The notes: generated from the letters alone by a model not told the origin. 64,000 nucleotides of DNA from Bradyrhizobium arachidis (GCF_024758505.1 NZ_CP077970.1:4898001-4962000); one strand, 5' to 3'; counted from the stretch's first letter, positions 8,992-18,449 are shown. Program-made: numbers and translations.

Positions 8992-9315
8992 ATGACCCAC
9001 ATACGAGCGGGTAATACGATAGTCACGCAGATCACTGTGATCGAGGCGGAGCCGGAAAAGCAGAACGAGGCGCTCTCGCTGATGGCCGATCGAGCACGAT
9101 TCATGGCTCGCCAGCCGGGTTTCGTCTCAATCAGCCTGCATCGAAGTCTCGATGGGCGGCGCATCGTCAACTACATCCAATGGCAAAACCGCGAACTGTT
9201 GAAGTCTGCTCACCAATCGCCGGACTTTCGCAAGGAGTGGGCCAGGTTTGACGACTTGACCGATCAAATCGATCCACACCTCTATGAGGTCGTCGAAGTC
9301 TTGGACGCCGACTGA
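8992..9315 (+). CDS. antibiotic-biosynthesis-monooxygenase-fold protein
   Basis: A 107-residue protein of the ABM/dimeric alpha-beta barrel type. Recognisable elements are the beta strand VTQITVIEAEPEKQNEALSL, the helix with MARQPGFVSISLHRSLDGRR, and the core strand IVNYIQWQNRELLKSA. Family members are small cytoplasmic dimers, including quinol monooxygenases and haem-degrading proteins, and many are uncharacterised. The ATG at 8992 is chosen because GGGAG lies ~7 bases upstream; the frame is open to 8938. It is divergent from the acidic protein gene. The substrate is unknown. Confidence 0.75.
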   Translation: MTHIRAGNTIVTQITVIEAEPEKQNEALSLMADRARFMARQPGFVSISLHRSLDGRRIVNYIQWQNRELLKSAHQSPDFRKEWARFDDLTDQIDPHLYEVVEVLDAD

Positions 9316-9419
9316 GTTTTCGCATTTGGTTCAGATCCTGCACCGATGCCCTGCAGGGCCTGCAGCGCGGCATAGGGGAGACAGCACGATTTGGCGGCCT
9401 GCCTCCCGCCCGGCCCGGC

Positions 9420-10715
9420 TCAGAGCTGCACGAGCGTGTCCCTGAACAAGTCGCTATTGGGCAGCTTGTTGGTCGACAAAAGGTCCGATTGGCTCTTGAG
9501 CTCGGTGACCAGCTTGCCGCGCGGCACTTCGTGCTCCTCGTGGAAGACGCCCTCCAGCGTCGACATCAGGGTTTTCAGCCGCCCCTGCCCTGAAGCCGCC
9601 GATTTCTTCTTGAAGAGACTCCAAAGTTTCTTCGGCGTCGCGTTCCAGCTTCCGTGATGCCCGACCTTGTAGAGATCGACGCTCTGCAGCAGCGCCTTGT
9701 ATTTGTCGTTGGTGCCGTCGAGGGCATAGAGCCAGTTCTCGAGCTGAGCGTCGCCGGGGAACAGGAACTTCTTAGCTCCGGCTTCGAACACCAGGATGAC
9801 GCTGGTGTTGTTCATGACCTTGTCGAGCATGGTGACGATCGAGAGCAGTTGCTCGGCCTGCGCCTGGCGGGCGTGATAGATCAGCCACCGCGCCTCGACC
9901 GGATAGTTCGGCCCCGCACTTGCAACATGACGCGGAAACAGCACCTTGCTCTTGCCTTTGGATGTCGCCAACGAACTGCCCGCGCGCATGGCGCGGGCCT
10001 GAAAATTCCAATACTGGTCCGAGGTCTTGGCGTAGGATTTGATCTTGTCGCTCTGCGCGACGGTGGGAGGTCCGAGGACGTGGACCTTGACGCCGGGCAA
10101 TAGGGAGTCGAGGCCCGATTTCGTACCCGAGAACACGTAGACCGGATCCTCCTGTCCCATCGTCATCAGGTTCTTCACGGCGTCGAGATTCTTGACGTTG
10201 TCTTCGCCGATTAAGGTGAGCCGGTCCCTCGCCTCCCGCGGCAGCCCGCCGCGCTGTGCTGCCTCCACGACATGCGCGGCGATCTCGTGAATATCCGACA
10301 AGGCCGCAACGCGCTTATCCGCCCCGTCGCCAAAGCGCTTCAAGGCCGGCTTGTTCGCCGTCTCCGCCAATCCCGGCTCCTCGGTCCAGGGCTGGACCAC
10401 GACCTTCGGCTTCATGGCGCGGATGACGTCACCGGTGCCCTTGCCGTTGCTGCTGCGTTGAAACCCCGAGATATGGTCCTGGTGCCGGTGGGTCGCGACC
10501 ACCGCGAACGGATCGTCGCCGACGGTGGCTTTGATGTCATTGGCGATCCGAAGCATGTGGCCCTTCGGAGCACCCGGGGGCAAGGCCTTGGTGCCGAAGT
10601 CGATCAGCACATGCCGCTTCTTGCTGCCGTCGTAGGTAAAGCTCAGCAGGAAGCAGTCGCCGAAGCCGACCTGGTAGGTCCGGATGTTCAGGCTGTTCGG
10701 AGCCGATGCTGCCAT
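9420..10715 (-). CDS. metallo-beta-lactamase-fold hydrolase (ComEC/Rec2-like)
   Basis: A 431-residue protein of the metallo-beta-lactamase superfamily. The metal-binding motif THRHQDHISG is at ~residues 75-84, and the conserved strands VGFGDCFLLSF and HVLIDFG precede it. Late elements KKFLFPGDAQ and VGHHGSWNATP supply further metal ligands. The pattern is closest to the hydrolase domain attached to ComEC/Rec2, which acts on nucleic acid or phosphodiesters (family knowledge). There is no signal peptide. Its start lies one base after the stop of the upstream metallopeptidase (TGACATG), indicating translational coupling. The frame extends to 10793, but only inside that neighbour. Confidence 0.82.
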   Translation of the reverse strand: MAASAPNSLNIRTYQVGFGDCFLLSFTYDGSKKRHVLIDFGTKALPPGAPKGHMLRIANDIKATVGDDPFAVVATHRHQDHISGFQRSSNGKGTGDVIRAMKPKVVVQPWTEEPGLAETANKPALKRFGDGADKRVAALSDIHEIAAHVVEAAQRGGLPREARDRLTLIGEDNVKNLDAVKNLMTMGQEDPVYVFSGTKSGLDSLLPGVKVHVLGPPTVAQSDKIKSYAKTSDQYWNFQARAMRAGSSLATSKGKSKVLFPRHVASAGPNYPVEARWLIYHARQAQAEQLLSIVTMLDKVMNNTSVILVFEAGAKKFLFPGDAQLENWLYALDGTNDKYKALLQSVDLYKVGHHGSWNATPKKLWSLFKKKSAASGQGRLKTLMSTLEGVFHEEHEVPRGKLVTELKSQSDLLSTNKLPNSDLFRDTLVQL

Positions 10716-10716
10716 G

Positions 10717-12465
10717 TCACTCACTCCGCTCCGCTCTCGCCATGCGCGCGCGGTGGAGGCGCGCAAGACGCAACCCGTCCTGCTGGTCGCCATCGAGAGC
10801 GCCGCTTTCCCAAAGATATTTCAATCGCGCCGTCTGGCGCTTGGCGTCCTCGATGCGGTTTGCGATCTTGTATTTGAGCTGGCCGTACTCGTTGAAGATC
10901 AGCGCCCCGCCGCCAAAGATGCGGATGCGCATCGTCGGCGGAAGATCGGGCGGCGGCGTGATCTTCAGGGCCGCCTTGAGCTCCTTCGCCTGCAAGGTCA
11001 TGATCTGCACGTACTCGGCAACGGTCTCGCGCAGCGTAAAACCGTCCGGCCCGATCCGGATGCTCGGACGCACCGACTGGACTTCGACATAACCCCTGTC
11101 GTCGATGTCGAGCGCCTTGCGGTTCTCCCAGATGAAGCGGAAGACCTCCTCCTTGTCACGGAGCATGGAATCGAAGTGGGTCCGCGCGTAGACGAGCTCG
11201 CGGCCGTCGAACTGCTTCCAGAGGCCGTCGACGTCGGCACCGGTCGCGTGCCTGATGTCGAAATTGTTGAAGTGCCTCAGCAACGCGGCGCGATAGCGGT
11301 ATTTGTCGTCGGGCACCACCTCCCGGTCGACGGTGAGCAGCGCCGACAAATAGTCCGCAAATGTGATGTCGGTCGGCGGACAATAGTCGAGGGCGCGAAT
11401 GGACATGGTCAGAAGATGGCCGGCGGCGCGCGCCCCCTCCTCCACCACCAGGCTGCGGTCCCGCTTGCCCGGCGAGACGAAACCGATCTTGGCGAGGCGC
11501 GACATCCAGATTTCGAGGAAAGCGTTCATCATCGCGGCAACCAGCAGCTCGCCGCGATCGTGCTCCTCGCTGAACTCCGGCATCGACATGTAGGGACGGC
11601 CGGCCCTGAGCTTCACCGATCGCCGCAGCGCGCTTTCACGTCCTTTCGACAGGCCCACCCCCATCTCCTCGGCGAGACCGAGCAGGACGGACTGCTTCAG
11701 TGCATCGGCAGTGAGATGCGCCTTGGAGATCATCCGTCCGCGCGGCGTGCTGCGATCCAGCAATTGCCCGACGAGATCGGGAAGCGAAAAGATCGACAGC
11801 AGCGCGATGATGTCGGCAAACCCTTCGTGGAAGGCCGCCTGATCGGGCGAGGACGGCTCCAGATATCGGGAGCGGATTCCGTCGAGGATCGCATGCGTGG
11901 TCTCATGGGCAACGATATCGTGCGAAAGGCAGGTAAAGATCGGCCGGTTCGACGGCCCCGTGAAATAGCCGAAGAAGATGCCGCGATGCTCGCGGGAATA
12001 GAACGCGTTGGCATCGGCGAAGGCGTGCGGGGCGACGTGGATCTGATGGCCCTGGCTGCCCCAGGGCACCCGGCGTCCCAGGGCGAATTCGAACTGCGCG
12101 AGCGTTCGCATCACGATGGCATAGACGTTCTGGGCGTGAAACGTGGGGTCGGACACGAGCTTGTGGTCGTACCGCTTCGGGCGCTTGCGCGGCGTACCGT
12201 CTGCCTTCTTCAAGGCGAACGCATCCTCGTACTGCCCGTTCTTGGCGCGCTTGAGCACGGCCGGTCTGTAAAGCGTGCTGGTCGCCGTGTCGAAATCGAT
12301 GACGTTGACGCGGTAGCCCCGCGGTCCGGCCAGGAGCTCCTCGGCGGGCACGTCGACCTCGGACATGAGGATCTTGCCGCCGATCCTGACCGACGGGTCC
12401 TGCGCGATGATCGTCAGCTTTTGCGTATTGACCAGGCTGTGTCGCGAACCACGCGTGTTGCGCAT
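10717..12465 (-). CDS. HExxH zinc metallopeptidase (gluzincin-like)
   Basis: A 582-residue protein with a zinc-peptidase core. AHETTHAILDG places HExxH at ~187-191, and a second motif HEGFADIIALL, 23 residues later, provides a probable third ligand Glu ~214, as in thermolysin-like M4/gluzincin enzymes. There is no signal peptide, so it is probably cytoplasmic, unlike secreted thermolysins. The ATG at 12465 follows an AGGGGGA ribosome site; the frame is open to 12570 without better support. First gene of a two-gene unit with the metallo-beta-lactamase-fold protein. The substrate and biological role are unknown. Confidence 0.8.
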   Translation of the reverse strand: MRNTRGSRHSLVNTQKLTIIAQDPSVRIGGKILMSEVDVPAEELLAGPRGYRVNVIDFDTATSTLYRPAVLKRAKNGQYEDAFALKKADGTPRKRPKRYDHKLVSDPTFHAQNVYAIVMRTLAQFEFALGRRVPWGSQGHQIHVAPHAFADANAFYSREHRGIFFGYFTGPSNRPIFTCLSHDIVAHETTHAILDGIRSRYLEPSSPDQAAFHEGFADIIALLSIFSLPDLVGQLLDRSTPRGRMISKAHLTADALKQSVLLGLAEEMGVGLSKGRESALRRSVKLRAGRPYMSMPEFSEEHDRGELLVAAMMNAFLEIWMSRLAKIGFVSPGKRDRSLVVEEGARAAGHLLTMSIRALDYCPPTDITFADYLSALLTVDREVVPDDKYRYRAALLRHFNNFDIRHATGADVDGLWKQFDGRELVYARTHFDSMLRDKEEVFRFIWENRKALDIDDRGYVEVQSVRPSIRIGPDGFTLRETVAEYVQIMTLQAKELKAALKITPPPDLPPTMRIRIFGGGALIFNEYGQLKYKIANRIEDAKRQTARLKYLWESGALDGDQQDGLRLARLHRARMARAERSE

Positions 12466-12605
12466 GCTTCCCCCTGAGAGGTCATGGGGAAGGCGCATCC
12501 GCTTCCGAGCGGACAAATGACCGCTACCCTCGCCCTGCCCGAGCTTGGATGAACTCAGGCAGGACGGCAACTAGGACTAGAAGCCGCACCCGGCTCCGCC
12601 GGCGC

Positions 12606-14048
12606 TCAGCGCCACATCAGCCAGGGCAGCACGATGAACAGCAGTCCGGCGAAGTAAATCAGCCCGAACAGCAGCCCGAAGCCCCAAAACTGTCCTTTAC
12701 CGATGTAGCCGCTGCCGAAATACATCGGCGCGGGTCCAGTGGCGTAGGGCGAGATCACGCCCATCAGGCCCAGCGAATACATGCACAGGAGCGCCAGCGT
12801 TGCGACCGGCATGTCGGGAATGCCCGATCCCACCGCGAGCACGACCGGCAGCACGGCCGCCGCATGCGAGGTGATGCTGGAGAAGAAGTAGTGGATCCAG
12901 AAGAACAGCGCGACCAGCAGCACCATCACAGTCGGCGGCGACAGCCCGATCAGGGGTTTTGCGTATTCGTTCGCCACCCATTTGATGAAGCCGATCTCGT
13001 TCAGGCCCGAGGCGAGCGTGAGCAGCGAGGTGAAGTAGAAGAACACCTCCCAGGCGCTCTTTTCACTGACGATGTCGTGGAAGGTGATGACCCCGGTGAC
13101 CAGCATCAGCGAGATCACGATGAACACGACCATCGTGGCGTTGATGAAGTTGGAGCCGAGGAACGGCACGCGAATGTCCGGCGACGAGCCGGTGATCCAC
13201 AGGAACATCGCGAGCAGGATCAAGGCGAACATGATCCACTCGTTGCGCGACATCGGCCCCATTGCCGCGAGCTCCTTGCTCGCCCATTCGGAGATCTCCG
13301 GGCTTCGCTTCACCTCGGGCCGGCACACGACGTAGCTGATGAGGGGAACGAGGATCATGAGCAAAATGCCGAGCGGCGCAAAACCGATGAACCACTGCGC
13401 CCAGCTCACGTCAATGCCGACCGTCTTCTTGGCGATCGCAAGCGCGGCGGCATTGGGCGCAAGTGCGGTGAAGAACAGCGAGCTCGTGACCGCGGTCGCG
13501 GCAAAGGCGGTCCACATCACATAGGTGCCGATCTTGCCGGCGGTCGGACCGGGCTCGGAGCCGTAGATGCGGGGAATGTTGGAGATGATGGGATAGACAA
13601 TGCCGCCGCTGCGCGCCGTGTTCGAGGGCGTTGCGGGTGCGAGCAGGAAGTCGGACATCGCGACCGCATAGCCGAGGCCGAGCGTGTTGGTTCCGAGGCT
13701 GCGCACCAGCAGCAGCGCGATGCGCCGGCCGAGCTGGCTCTTGCGATAACCGATCGAGAACACGAAGGCGCCGACGATGAGCCACACCGTGCTTTCGGAA
13801 AAGCCTGCCAGCATCCAGCGCAGCGATTTGCCGGGGTCGGACTCGATGTAGCCGCCGACGCCGGCGACCGTCAGCCCGATCAGGCCGACCGCGCCGACCG
13901 GCATGGATTCAAGGATGAGCCCAGTGATGACGGCGGCGAAGATCGCAAAATAGTGCCACTGGTTGGCGTTGAGCCCCGGAGGCACTGGCCACAGATAGAT
14001 CGCGAGCCAGACCACGAGCGGCGCGAACAACTTCCAACGAAACGTCAT
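12606..14048 (-). CDS. DASS-family anion/sodium symporter or antiporter
   Basis: A 480-residue inner-membrane transporter with about 11-12 hydrophobic segments. It belongs to the divalent anion:Na+ symporter (SLC13/CitT-TtdT) family. The diagnostic segments FLLAPATPSNTARSGGIVYP and the later SSITSHAAAVLPV correspond to the two substrate-binding hairpins. Typical substrates are succinate, tartrate, citrate or similar dicarboxylates. The start at 14048 gives a normal N-terminus (MTFRWKLFAP); the frame is open to 14120. It stands alone on the minus strand. Confidence 0.88.
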   Translation of the reverse strand: MTFRWKLFAPLVVWLAIYLWPVPPGLNANQWHYFAIFAAVITGLILESMPVGAVGLIGLTVAGVGGYIESDPGKSLRWMLAGFSESTVWLIVGAFVFSIGYRKSQLGRRIALLLVRSLGTNTLGLGYAVAMSDFLLAPATPSNTARSGGIVYPIISNIPRIYGSEPGPTAGKIGTYVMWTAFAATAVTSSLFFTALAPNAAALAIAKKTVGIDVSWAQWFIGFAPLGILLMILVPLISYVVCRPEVKRSPEISEWASKELAAMGPMSRNEWIMFALILLAMFLWITGSSPDIRVPFLGSNFINATMVVFIVISLMLVTGVITFHDIVSEKSAWEVFFYFTSLLTLASGLNEIGFIKWVANEYAKPLIGLSPPTVMVLLVALFFWIHYFFSSITSHAAAVLPVVLAVGSGIPDMPVATLALLCMYSLGLMGVISPYATGPAPMYFGSGYIGKGQFWGFGLLFGLIYFAGLLFIVLPWLMWR

Positions 14049-14186
14049 GGGCACTCCCCCCTCAACAGACAGCTTGCCGGTTCGTTGACCGGCCGCTGCC
14101 GCCTCAAGCGTATACGACACAGTCTGGGGTGCGACACAATGGCCAGGGACCGCGGCCGCCGGATTTCCTTGTGCGATGCAAAAGAC

Positions 14187-14993
14187 CTATCGTCCCCTGA
14201 ACCGCGGCTTGCGGCGGCCCAAAAACGCCTCCACGCCCTCCTTGTGGTCCTCGCTGAGGCTCGCCAGCGCGAACTGGTCGAGGTCCATGTGGCTGGCGAG
14301 ATCGTCGAGGGCATGTGCGAGGCGGTTGACAGTGAGCTTTGTCATGGCGACTGAGAGTGGCGGTTGGCTTGCCACTTTCCACGCAAGGTCCATGGCGGCG
14401 TCAAAGGCCTTGCCGGGATCGACGACGTGCTCGACCAGCCCCCATTCATAGGCCTCGTCCGCCGTGATGCGCTGGTCGGCGAGGATCACGGCCTGCTTGG
14501 TGCGGGCAGGTCCAATCAGATGCAGCAGGCGCGGGATGCTCTGCCAGCTCATGTTCATGCCGAGCCCGATCTCGGGCACGCGCAGATGCGCATCGCTCCC
14601 CATGACACGGAAGTCCAATGCGACTGCCAATGCCACGCCGCCGCCGACGCAAAAGCCCTCGATGGCGGCAATCGTGACCTGCTCCATCTCCTGCCAGGCG
14701 TGGGTGAGGCGCGGCCCGAGCTTGAGGTGCCGGCGCAAGCTCCCGAGGTCCATCGTCTTGCGCGAGCGCCCCTCGGCATCCTTCAGGTCGAAGCCGGCGC
14801 TGAACGCATCATTGCTGCCGGTCAGCACCACAACGGAGGTTGCGGCATCATCCTCAAAACTGCGGGCGGCCGCGGTAAGCTGGCGCAATGCCTCCGGCGA
14901 CAGCGCGTTGATGCCGTCGCCGCGGTCGAACCGCACCACGGCGATCCGCCCCTCGGGTCCGAGGCCCTTCTCGATTGTCACGTACTCCACCAC
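14187..14993 (-). CDS. enoyl-CoA hydratase/isomerase family protein
   Basis: A 268-residue crotonase-fold enzyme. The oxyanion-hole element AAIEGFCVGGGVALAVALD is present, and an acidic residue in RVPEIGLGMNM sits where crotonases place a catalytic Glu. The first CoA-binding segment is FSAGFDLKD. Likely reaction: hydration or isomerisation of a 2-enoyl-CoA in fatty or aromatic acid breakdown; the exact substrate cannot be read. The C-terminus ends in a basic RRKPRFRGR typical of this family. It lies between the DASS transporter and an exported protein on the same strand, with >25-base gaps. Confidence 0.87.
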   Translation of the reverse strand: MVEYVTIEKGLGPEGRIAVVRFDRGDGINALSPEALRQLTAAARSFEDDAATSVVVLTGSNDAFSAGFDLKDAEGRSRKTMDLGSLRRHLKLGPRLTHAWQEMEQVTIAAIEGFCVGGGVALAVALDFRVMGSDAHLRVPEIGLGMNMSWQSIPRLLHLIGPARTKQAVILADQRITADEAYEWGLVEHVVDPGKAFDAAMDLAWKVASQPPLSVAMTKLTVNRLAHALDDLASHMDLDQFALASLSEDHKEGVEAFLGRRKPRFRGR

Positions 14994-15021
14994 CGCAACC
15001 TCCCTGTTCTTGTTCTTGCCG

Positions 15022-15783
15022 TTACAGATGGCCGGTACGGCGATGCTCGGGCTGCGCGCCTTCCACCGGAAAGCGGATCGTAGTGCCGAGCGTGATCCAG
15101 TTGGCGTTCTCGCCGGTGATGTTGCGGCCGTAGATCACGTCGACGGAAAAGATCTCGTTCGGCCGGTAGCGCACGCCGGTCTGGAATCGCGGCTGCACGA
15201 CGCTTGGCGTATCCGATGCCCCGGCCTGCCCGAACGCCTCGATCGTCCATTGCAGGGTGTCGGTGAACTTCCAGTCAAAGCCGATGCCGTAGGTCAAATA
15301 GTGACGGTCGACCGTCCGGTCCCATAGCCAGCCGCCGTTGAGATTGATGCGCATCGTCTCGGACAGCCGGTAGGTCGCCGGGATGACGGCGAATGCGGAC
15401 AGGTTTTCGCCGGTCGCCGCATCGAAGGAGCCGCCGGCATAGGCCGAGAAACCCCAACGGCCGATGCCGGTCGGCACGAAGTTCGTCTTGGCCTTGGGGC
15501 TGAGCGTCGTGCTCCACTCGCCGTCGCTGCGCGCGCGATTGGTGTTGAGGCTCAACTCGATCGGCGTGAAGGGATTGACGACGCAGGACGGATTGGCGAC
15601 CGCCGAAAAGTCCGTGTTGGTGGCCACCGACATCCAGCTTTCGACTTTGCAGGAGCCGACCTCGGAAATGTCGGCCGCGTCGACCGCATAGGCGCCATTC
15701 GCGGCGTACGCATCCGGTGCGGCGAGCGCGGCAAATAGCGCGATTGCGAAAGCAATTCCGGTTCGTTTTTCGGCCCATCCCAT
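15022..15783 (-). CDS. exported, possible outer-membrane beta-barrel protein
   Basis: A 253-residue protein with a Sec signal peptide ([16 protein letters not shown]). The mature chain is rich in alternating hydrophobic/polar strands with aromatic residues ([26 protein letters not shown]), as in small outer-membrane barrels. The last clear strand is [11 protein letters not shown], followed by a short polar tail. I do not recognise a specific family. The gene is divergent from the nitrile hydratase operon with only 63 bases between starts, so they may share a control region; a transport role for nitriles or amides is speculation. Confidence 0.6.
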   Translation of the reverse strand: MGWAEKRTGIAFAIALFAALAAPDAYAANGAYAVDAADISEVGSCKVESWMSVATNTDFSAVANPSCVVNPFTPIELSLNTNRARSDGEWSTTLSPKAKTNFVPTGIGRWGFSAYAGGSFDAATGENLSAFAVIPATYRLSETMRINLNGGWLWDRTVDRHYLTYGIGFDWKFTDTLQWTIEAFGQAGASDTPSVVQPRFQTGVRYRPNEIFSVDVIYGRNITGENANWITLGTTIRFPVEGAQPEHRRTGHL

Positions 15784-15846
15784 GGCGGGATGTTAGCAGA
15801 GTCTTCGCCTCGACAACGCCCGGATTCTGGGACTAATCTTCGGGCC

Positions 15847-16473
15847 ATGAGTGAGCATCATCACCACCACGATCACGATCATTCCGAACTCTCGGAGACC
15901 GAGCTGCGCGTGCGCGCGCTCGAGACGATTTTGACTGAAAAAGGCTATGTCGAGCCGGCCGCGCTCGATGCCATCATCCAGGCCTATGAGACCAAGATCG
16001 GCCCCCACAACGGCGCGCGCGTCGTCGCCAAGGCCTGGGTCGATCCGGCGTTCAAAAAAGCGCTGCTGGAGGATGGCTCGAAGGCCATCGGCACGCTCGG
16101 CCATGTCAGCCGCGTCGGCGACCATCTCGTCGTGGTTGAGAACACGGCACAGCGGCACAACATGGTCGTGTGCACGCTTTGCTCCTGCTACCCCTGGGAG
16201 ATGCTTGGGCTGCCGCCGGTCTGGTACAAGGCCTCGCCCTACCGCTCGCGCGCGGTGAAGGATCCACGTGGCGTGCTCGCCGATTTCGACGTCACGCTGC
16301 CGAAGGACATGGAAATCCGCGTCTGGGATTCGACTGCCGAGACGCGCTTCCTGGTGCTGCCGATGCGGCCCGACGGCACGGAAGGCTGGAGCGAGGAGCA
16401 ACTCGCCGAGCTCGTCACGCGCGATTCCATGATCGGTACCGGCTTTCCCAAGACGCCCGGAGCGCCTTCATGA
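15847..16473 (+). CDS. nthA: nitrile hydratase alpha subunit, cobalt-type
   Basis: A 208-residue alpha subunit that with beta converts nitriles to amides. The metal-binding loop reads [10 protein letters not shown], with Cys 109, 112 and 114 and Ser 113. Thr in CTLCSC and Tyr after it are the cobalt-type signature, whereas iron enzymes have CSLCSC-T. The same loop also occurs in thiocyanate hydrolase, but separate beta and activator genes here favour nitrile hydratase. The N-terminus begins [12 protein letters not shown], a natural histidine-rich head that may bind metal. The stop overlaps the beta start (ATGA). Confidence 0.93.
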   Translation: MSEHHHHHDHDHSELSETELRVRALETILTEKGYVEPAALDAIIQAYETKIGPHNGARVVAKAWVDPAFKKALLEDGSKAIGTLGHVSRVGDHLVVVENTAQRHNMVVCTLCSCYPWEMLGLPPVWYKASPYRSRAVKDPRGVLADFDVTLPKDMEIRVWDSTAETRFLVLPMRPDGTEGWSEEQLAELVTRDSMIGTGFPKTPGAPS

Positions 16474-17129
16474 ACGGCGTGCACGACATGGGCGGCATGG
16501 ACGGGTTCGGCAAGGTCGAGCCCGAACCAAACGAGCCGATGTTCCACGCGGACTGGGAGTCGCGCGTGCTGGCGATGGTGCGCGCGATGGGTGCGGCCGG
16601 CGCCTTCAACATCGACACCTCTCGGTTCTATCGCGAGACGCTGCCGCCGCACGTGTATCTCTCGAGCTCCTACTACAAGAAGTGGTTCCTCGGTCTCGAG
16701 GAGATGCTGATCGAGAAGGGCTACCTCACCCGCGAGGAGGTCGCCGCAGGGCACGCTATGCAGCCCGCAAAGGCGCTCAAGCACGGCAAGTTCGACCTCG
16801 CCAATATCGAGCGCGTGATGGTGCGCGGCAAGTTCGCCCGCCCTGCCCCGGCACCCGCCAAATTCAACATCGGCGACAAGGTGCGCGCGAAGAACATCCA
16901 TCCCACGACGCACACGCGCCTCCCGCGCTATGTGCGCGGACATGTCGGCGTCGTCGAGCTCAACCACGGCTGTCACGTGTTTCCGGATTCGGCGGCGATG
17001 GAGCTCGGCGAGAATCCGCAATGGCTCTACACGGTCGTGTTCGAGGGCAGCGATCTCTGGGGCGCGGATGGTGATCCGACATTGAAGGTCTCGATCGACG
17101 CGTTCGAGCCCTATCTGGACCCGGCGTGA
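16470..17129 (+). CDS. nthB: nitrile hydratase beta subunit
   Basis: A 219-residue beta subunit. It starts with the classical [16 protein letters not shown] and contains the [13 protein letters not shown] helix. The C-terminal SH3-like domain has [20 protein letters not shown] and [12 protein letters not shown]. It forms the alpha-beta heterodimer around the cobalt centre. The ATG overlaps the alpha stop by four bases and its own stop overlaps the activator start, so the three are one transcript. Gene order alpha-beta-activator is more usual for iron-type operons; many cobalt-type operons are beta-alpha-activator (general knowledge). Confidence 0.93.
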   Translation: MNGVHDMGGMDGFGKVEPEPNEPMFHADWESRVLAMVRAMGAAGAFNIDTSRFYRETLPPHVYLSSSYYKKWFLGLEEMLIEKGYLTREEVAAGHAMQPAKALKHGKFDLANIERVMVRGKFARPAPAPAKFNIGDKVRAKNIHPTTHTRLPRYVRGHVGVVELNHGCHVFPDSAAMELGENPQWLYTVVFEGSDLWGADGDPTLKVSIDAFEPYLDPA

Positions 17130-17506
17130 TGAGCAGCAATGCTGCTGCCGCTGCGACGGAGGCCATCCCGAGCATTCCGCGCGATGATGAGGGCCCGGTC
17201 TTCCGTGCGCCCTGGGAGGCCCATGCCTTTGCGATGGCGCTGACACTGCACGACCGCGGCGTGTTCACCTGGCCCGAATGGGCCGCAGCGCTCGCCGACG
17301 AGATCAAGCGCGCGCAGGCCGCAGGCGACCCTGATACGGGCGAGACCTACTATCTGCACTGGCTCGCCACGCTGGAAGGCCTCGTCGCCAGCAAGGGCGT
17401 TGCATCGACGGAAACCCTGCATCGCTACCGCGACGCCTGGGACCACGCCGCCGACCGCACGCCGCACGGCAAGCCGATCGAGCTGCAGGCTGAAGACTTC
17501 CGCTAG
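17129..17506 (+). CDS. nitrile hydratase accessory protein (P14K-like)
   Basis: A 125-residue homologue of the N-terminal part of the beta subunit. It contains FRAPWEAHAFAMALTLHDRGVFTWPEWA followed by a Tyr/Trp-rich helix (GETYYLHWLATLEGLV). Proteins of this type (P14K, NhlE) deliver cobalt to the alpha subunit by subunit exchange (family knowledge). The ATG at 17129 shares a base with the beta stop; a GTG at 17126 is in frame. Last gene of the operon, followed at once by a palindromic repeat that may act as a transcription end. Confidence 0.88.
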   Translation: MSSNAAAAATEAIPSIPRDDEGPVFRAPWEAHAFAMALTLHDRGVFTWPEWAAALADEIKRAQAAGDPDTGETYYLHWLATLEGLVASKGVASTETLHRYRDAWDHAADRTPHGKPIELQAEDFR

Positions 17507-17511
17507 CAACC

Positions 17512-17593
17512 CTGTCATTGCGAGCGAAGCGAAGCAATCCAGAGTCTGTCCGCGGCGGCAATCTGGATTGCTTCGCTTCGCTCGCAATGACAG
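17512..17593. repeat. perfect 32-bp inverted repeat, intergenic palindromic element
   Basis: Two 32-base arms (17512-17543 and 17562-17593) are exact reverse complements separated by 18 bases. The arms contain GCGAGCGAAGCGAAGCAATC and its complement. The same type of element is, to my knowledge, scattered through Bradyrhizobium genomes between genes. It sits right after the nitrile hydratase operon and before the convergent queC stop, so its transcript would form a strong hairpin for both strands. Confidence 0.85.
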
Positions 17594-17607
17594 TAGAGGA
17601 AGCGGCG

Positions 17608-18321
17608 CTATTTCCCCGCCACGTACTCCCGCCATCCCTTCGCCCGCAGGCTGCACGCGGGGCACTCGCCGCAACCAAAGCCCCAATCATGCTGCGCACC
17701 GCGTTCGCCGAGATAGCAGGTGTGCGACTGCTCGCGGATGAGATCGACGAGCCCTGCTCCGCCAAGGTCGCGCGCAAGCTTCCAGGTCGCGGCCTTGTCG
17801 ATCCACATCAACGGCGTATGCAGCTCGAATTTTCGCGCCATGCCGAGTGACAACGCGGCCTGCATGGCGCGGATGGTGTCGTCGCGACAGTCAGGATAGC
17901 CGGAATAATCCGTCTCGCACATGCCGCCGACGATGTCGGAGATGCCGCGCCGGTAGGCCAGCGCCGCGGCGAAGGTCAGGAACACGAGATTGCGGCCGGG
18001 CACAAAGGTGTTGGGCAGACCGTCGGCGCCCATGGCGATCTCGACATCGCGGGTCAGCGCGGTATCGGAGACGGCAGCCAATGTCGGGATGGACAACGTG
18101 TGGCTCTCGCCGAGCCGCGTAGCCCAATCCGCATTCAGCGCCCTGATCCCCGCGAACAGCCGCGCGCGGCAGTCGAGCTCGATAGCGTGGCGCTGGCCGT
18201 AGTCGAAGCCGAGCGTTTCAACGTGCGCAAAGCGGCTCAAGGCCCAGGCAAGGCAGGTGGTGGAGTCCTGCCCGCCGGAAAACAGCACCAAGGCGGTGTC
18301 TGATGACAATGATTTGCTCAT
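17608..18321 (-). CDS. queC: 7-cyano-7-deazaguanine synthase
   Basis: A 237-residue enzyme of queuosine biosynthesis, converting 7-carboxy-7-deazaguanine to preQ0 with ATP and ammonia. The PP-loop [19 protein letters not shown] is at the N-terminus. The [11 protein letters not shown] motif follows, and the C-terminal zinc site is built from CGECPAC plus an upstream Cys. The start at 18321 gives the normal family N-terminus; the frame is open to 18450 but would add a long Arg/Pro-rich leader. No queD/queE gene is adjacent in the window. Confidence 0.93.
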   Translation of the reverse strand: MSKSLSSDTALVLFSGGQDSTTCLAWALSRFAHVETLGFDYGQRHAIELDCRARLFAGIRALNADWATRLGESHTLSIPTLAAVSDTALTRDVEIAMGADGLPNTFVPGRNLVFLTFAAALAYRRGISDIVGGMCETDYSGYPDCRDDTIRAMQAALSLGMARKFELHTPLMWIDKAATWKLARDLGGAGLVDLIREQSHTCYLGERGAQHDWGFGCGECPACSLRAKGWREYVAGK

Positions 18322-18449
18322 GGTGCCGCGCTTTAGCATCGCCCGCGATGGCCGCCAATCGGTGGAAATCGAAGGGTTCCGGCGTGGGAGGCTGGGAACG
18401 GCAGGCCGCTTGCGGCATAAGGTGCGGCAGACAGGAGAATTGGCCCGCA

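Noticed and set aside
10684..12477. 597-residue frame on the plus strand
   Set aside because: It is antisense to the metallopeptidase gene, which has clear zinc motifs; long shadow frames are common at this GC content.
12549..14354. 601-residue frame on the plus strand
   Set aside because: It is antisense to the DASS transporter, is very His/Asp/Arg-rich and has no domain.
15847..15885. His-rich start of the nitrile hydratase alpha gene as a cloning tag
   Set aside because: It is broken by Asp, lies in natural flanking sequence and is coupled to native neighbours.
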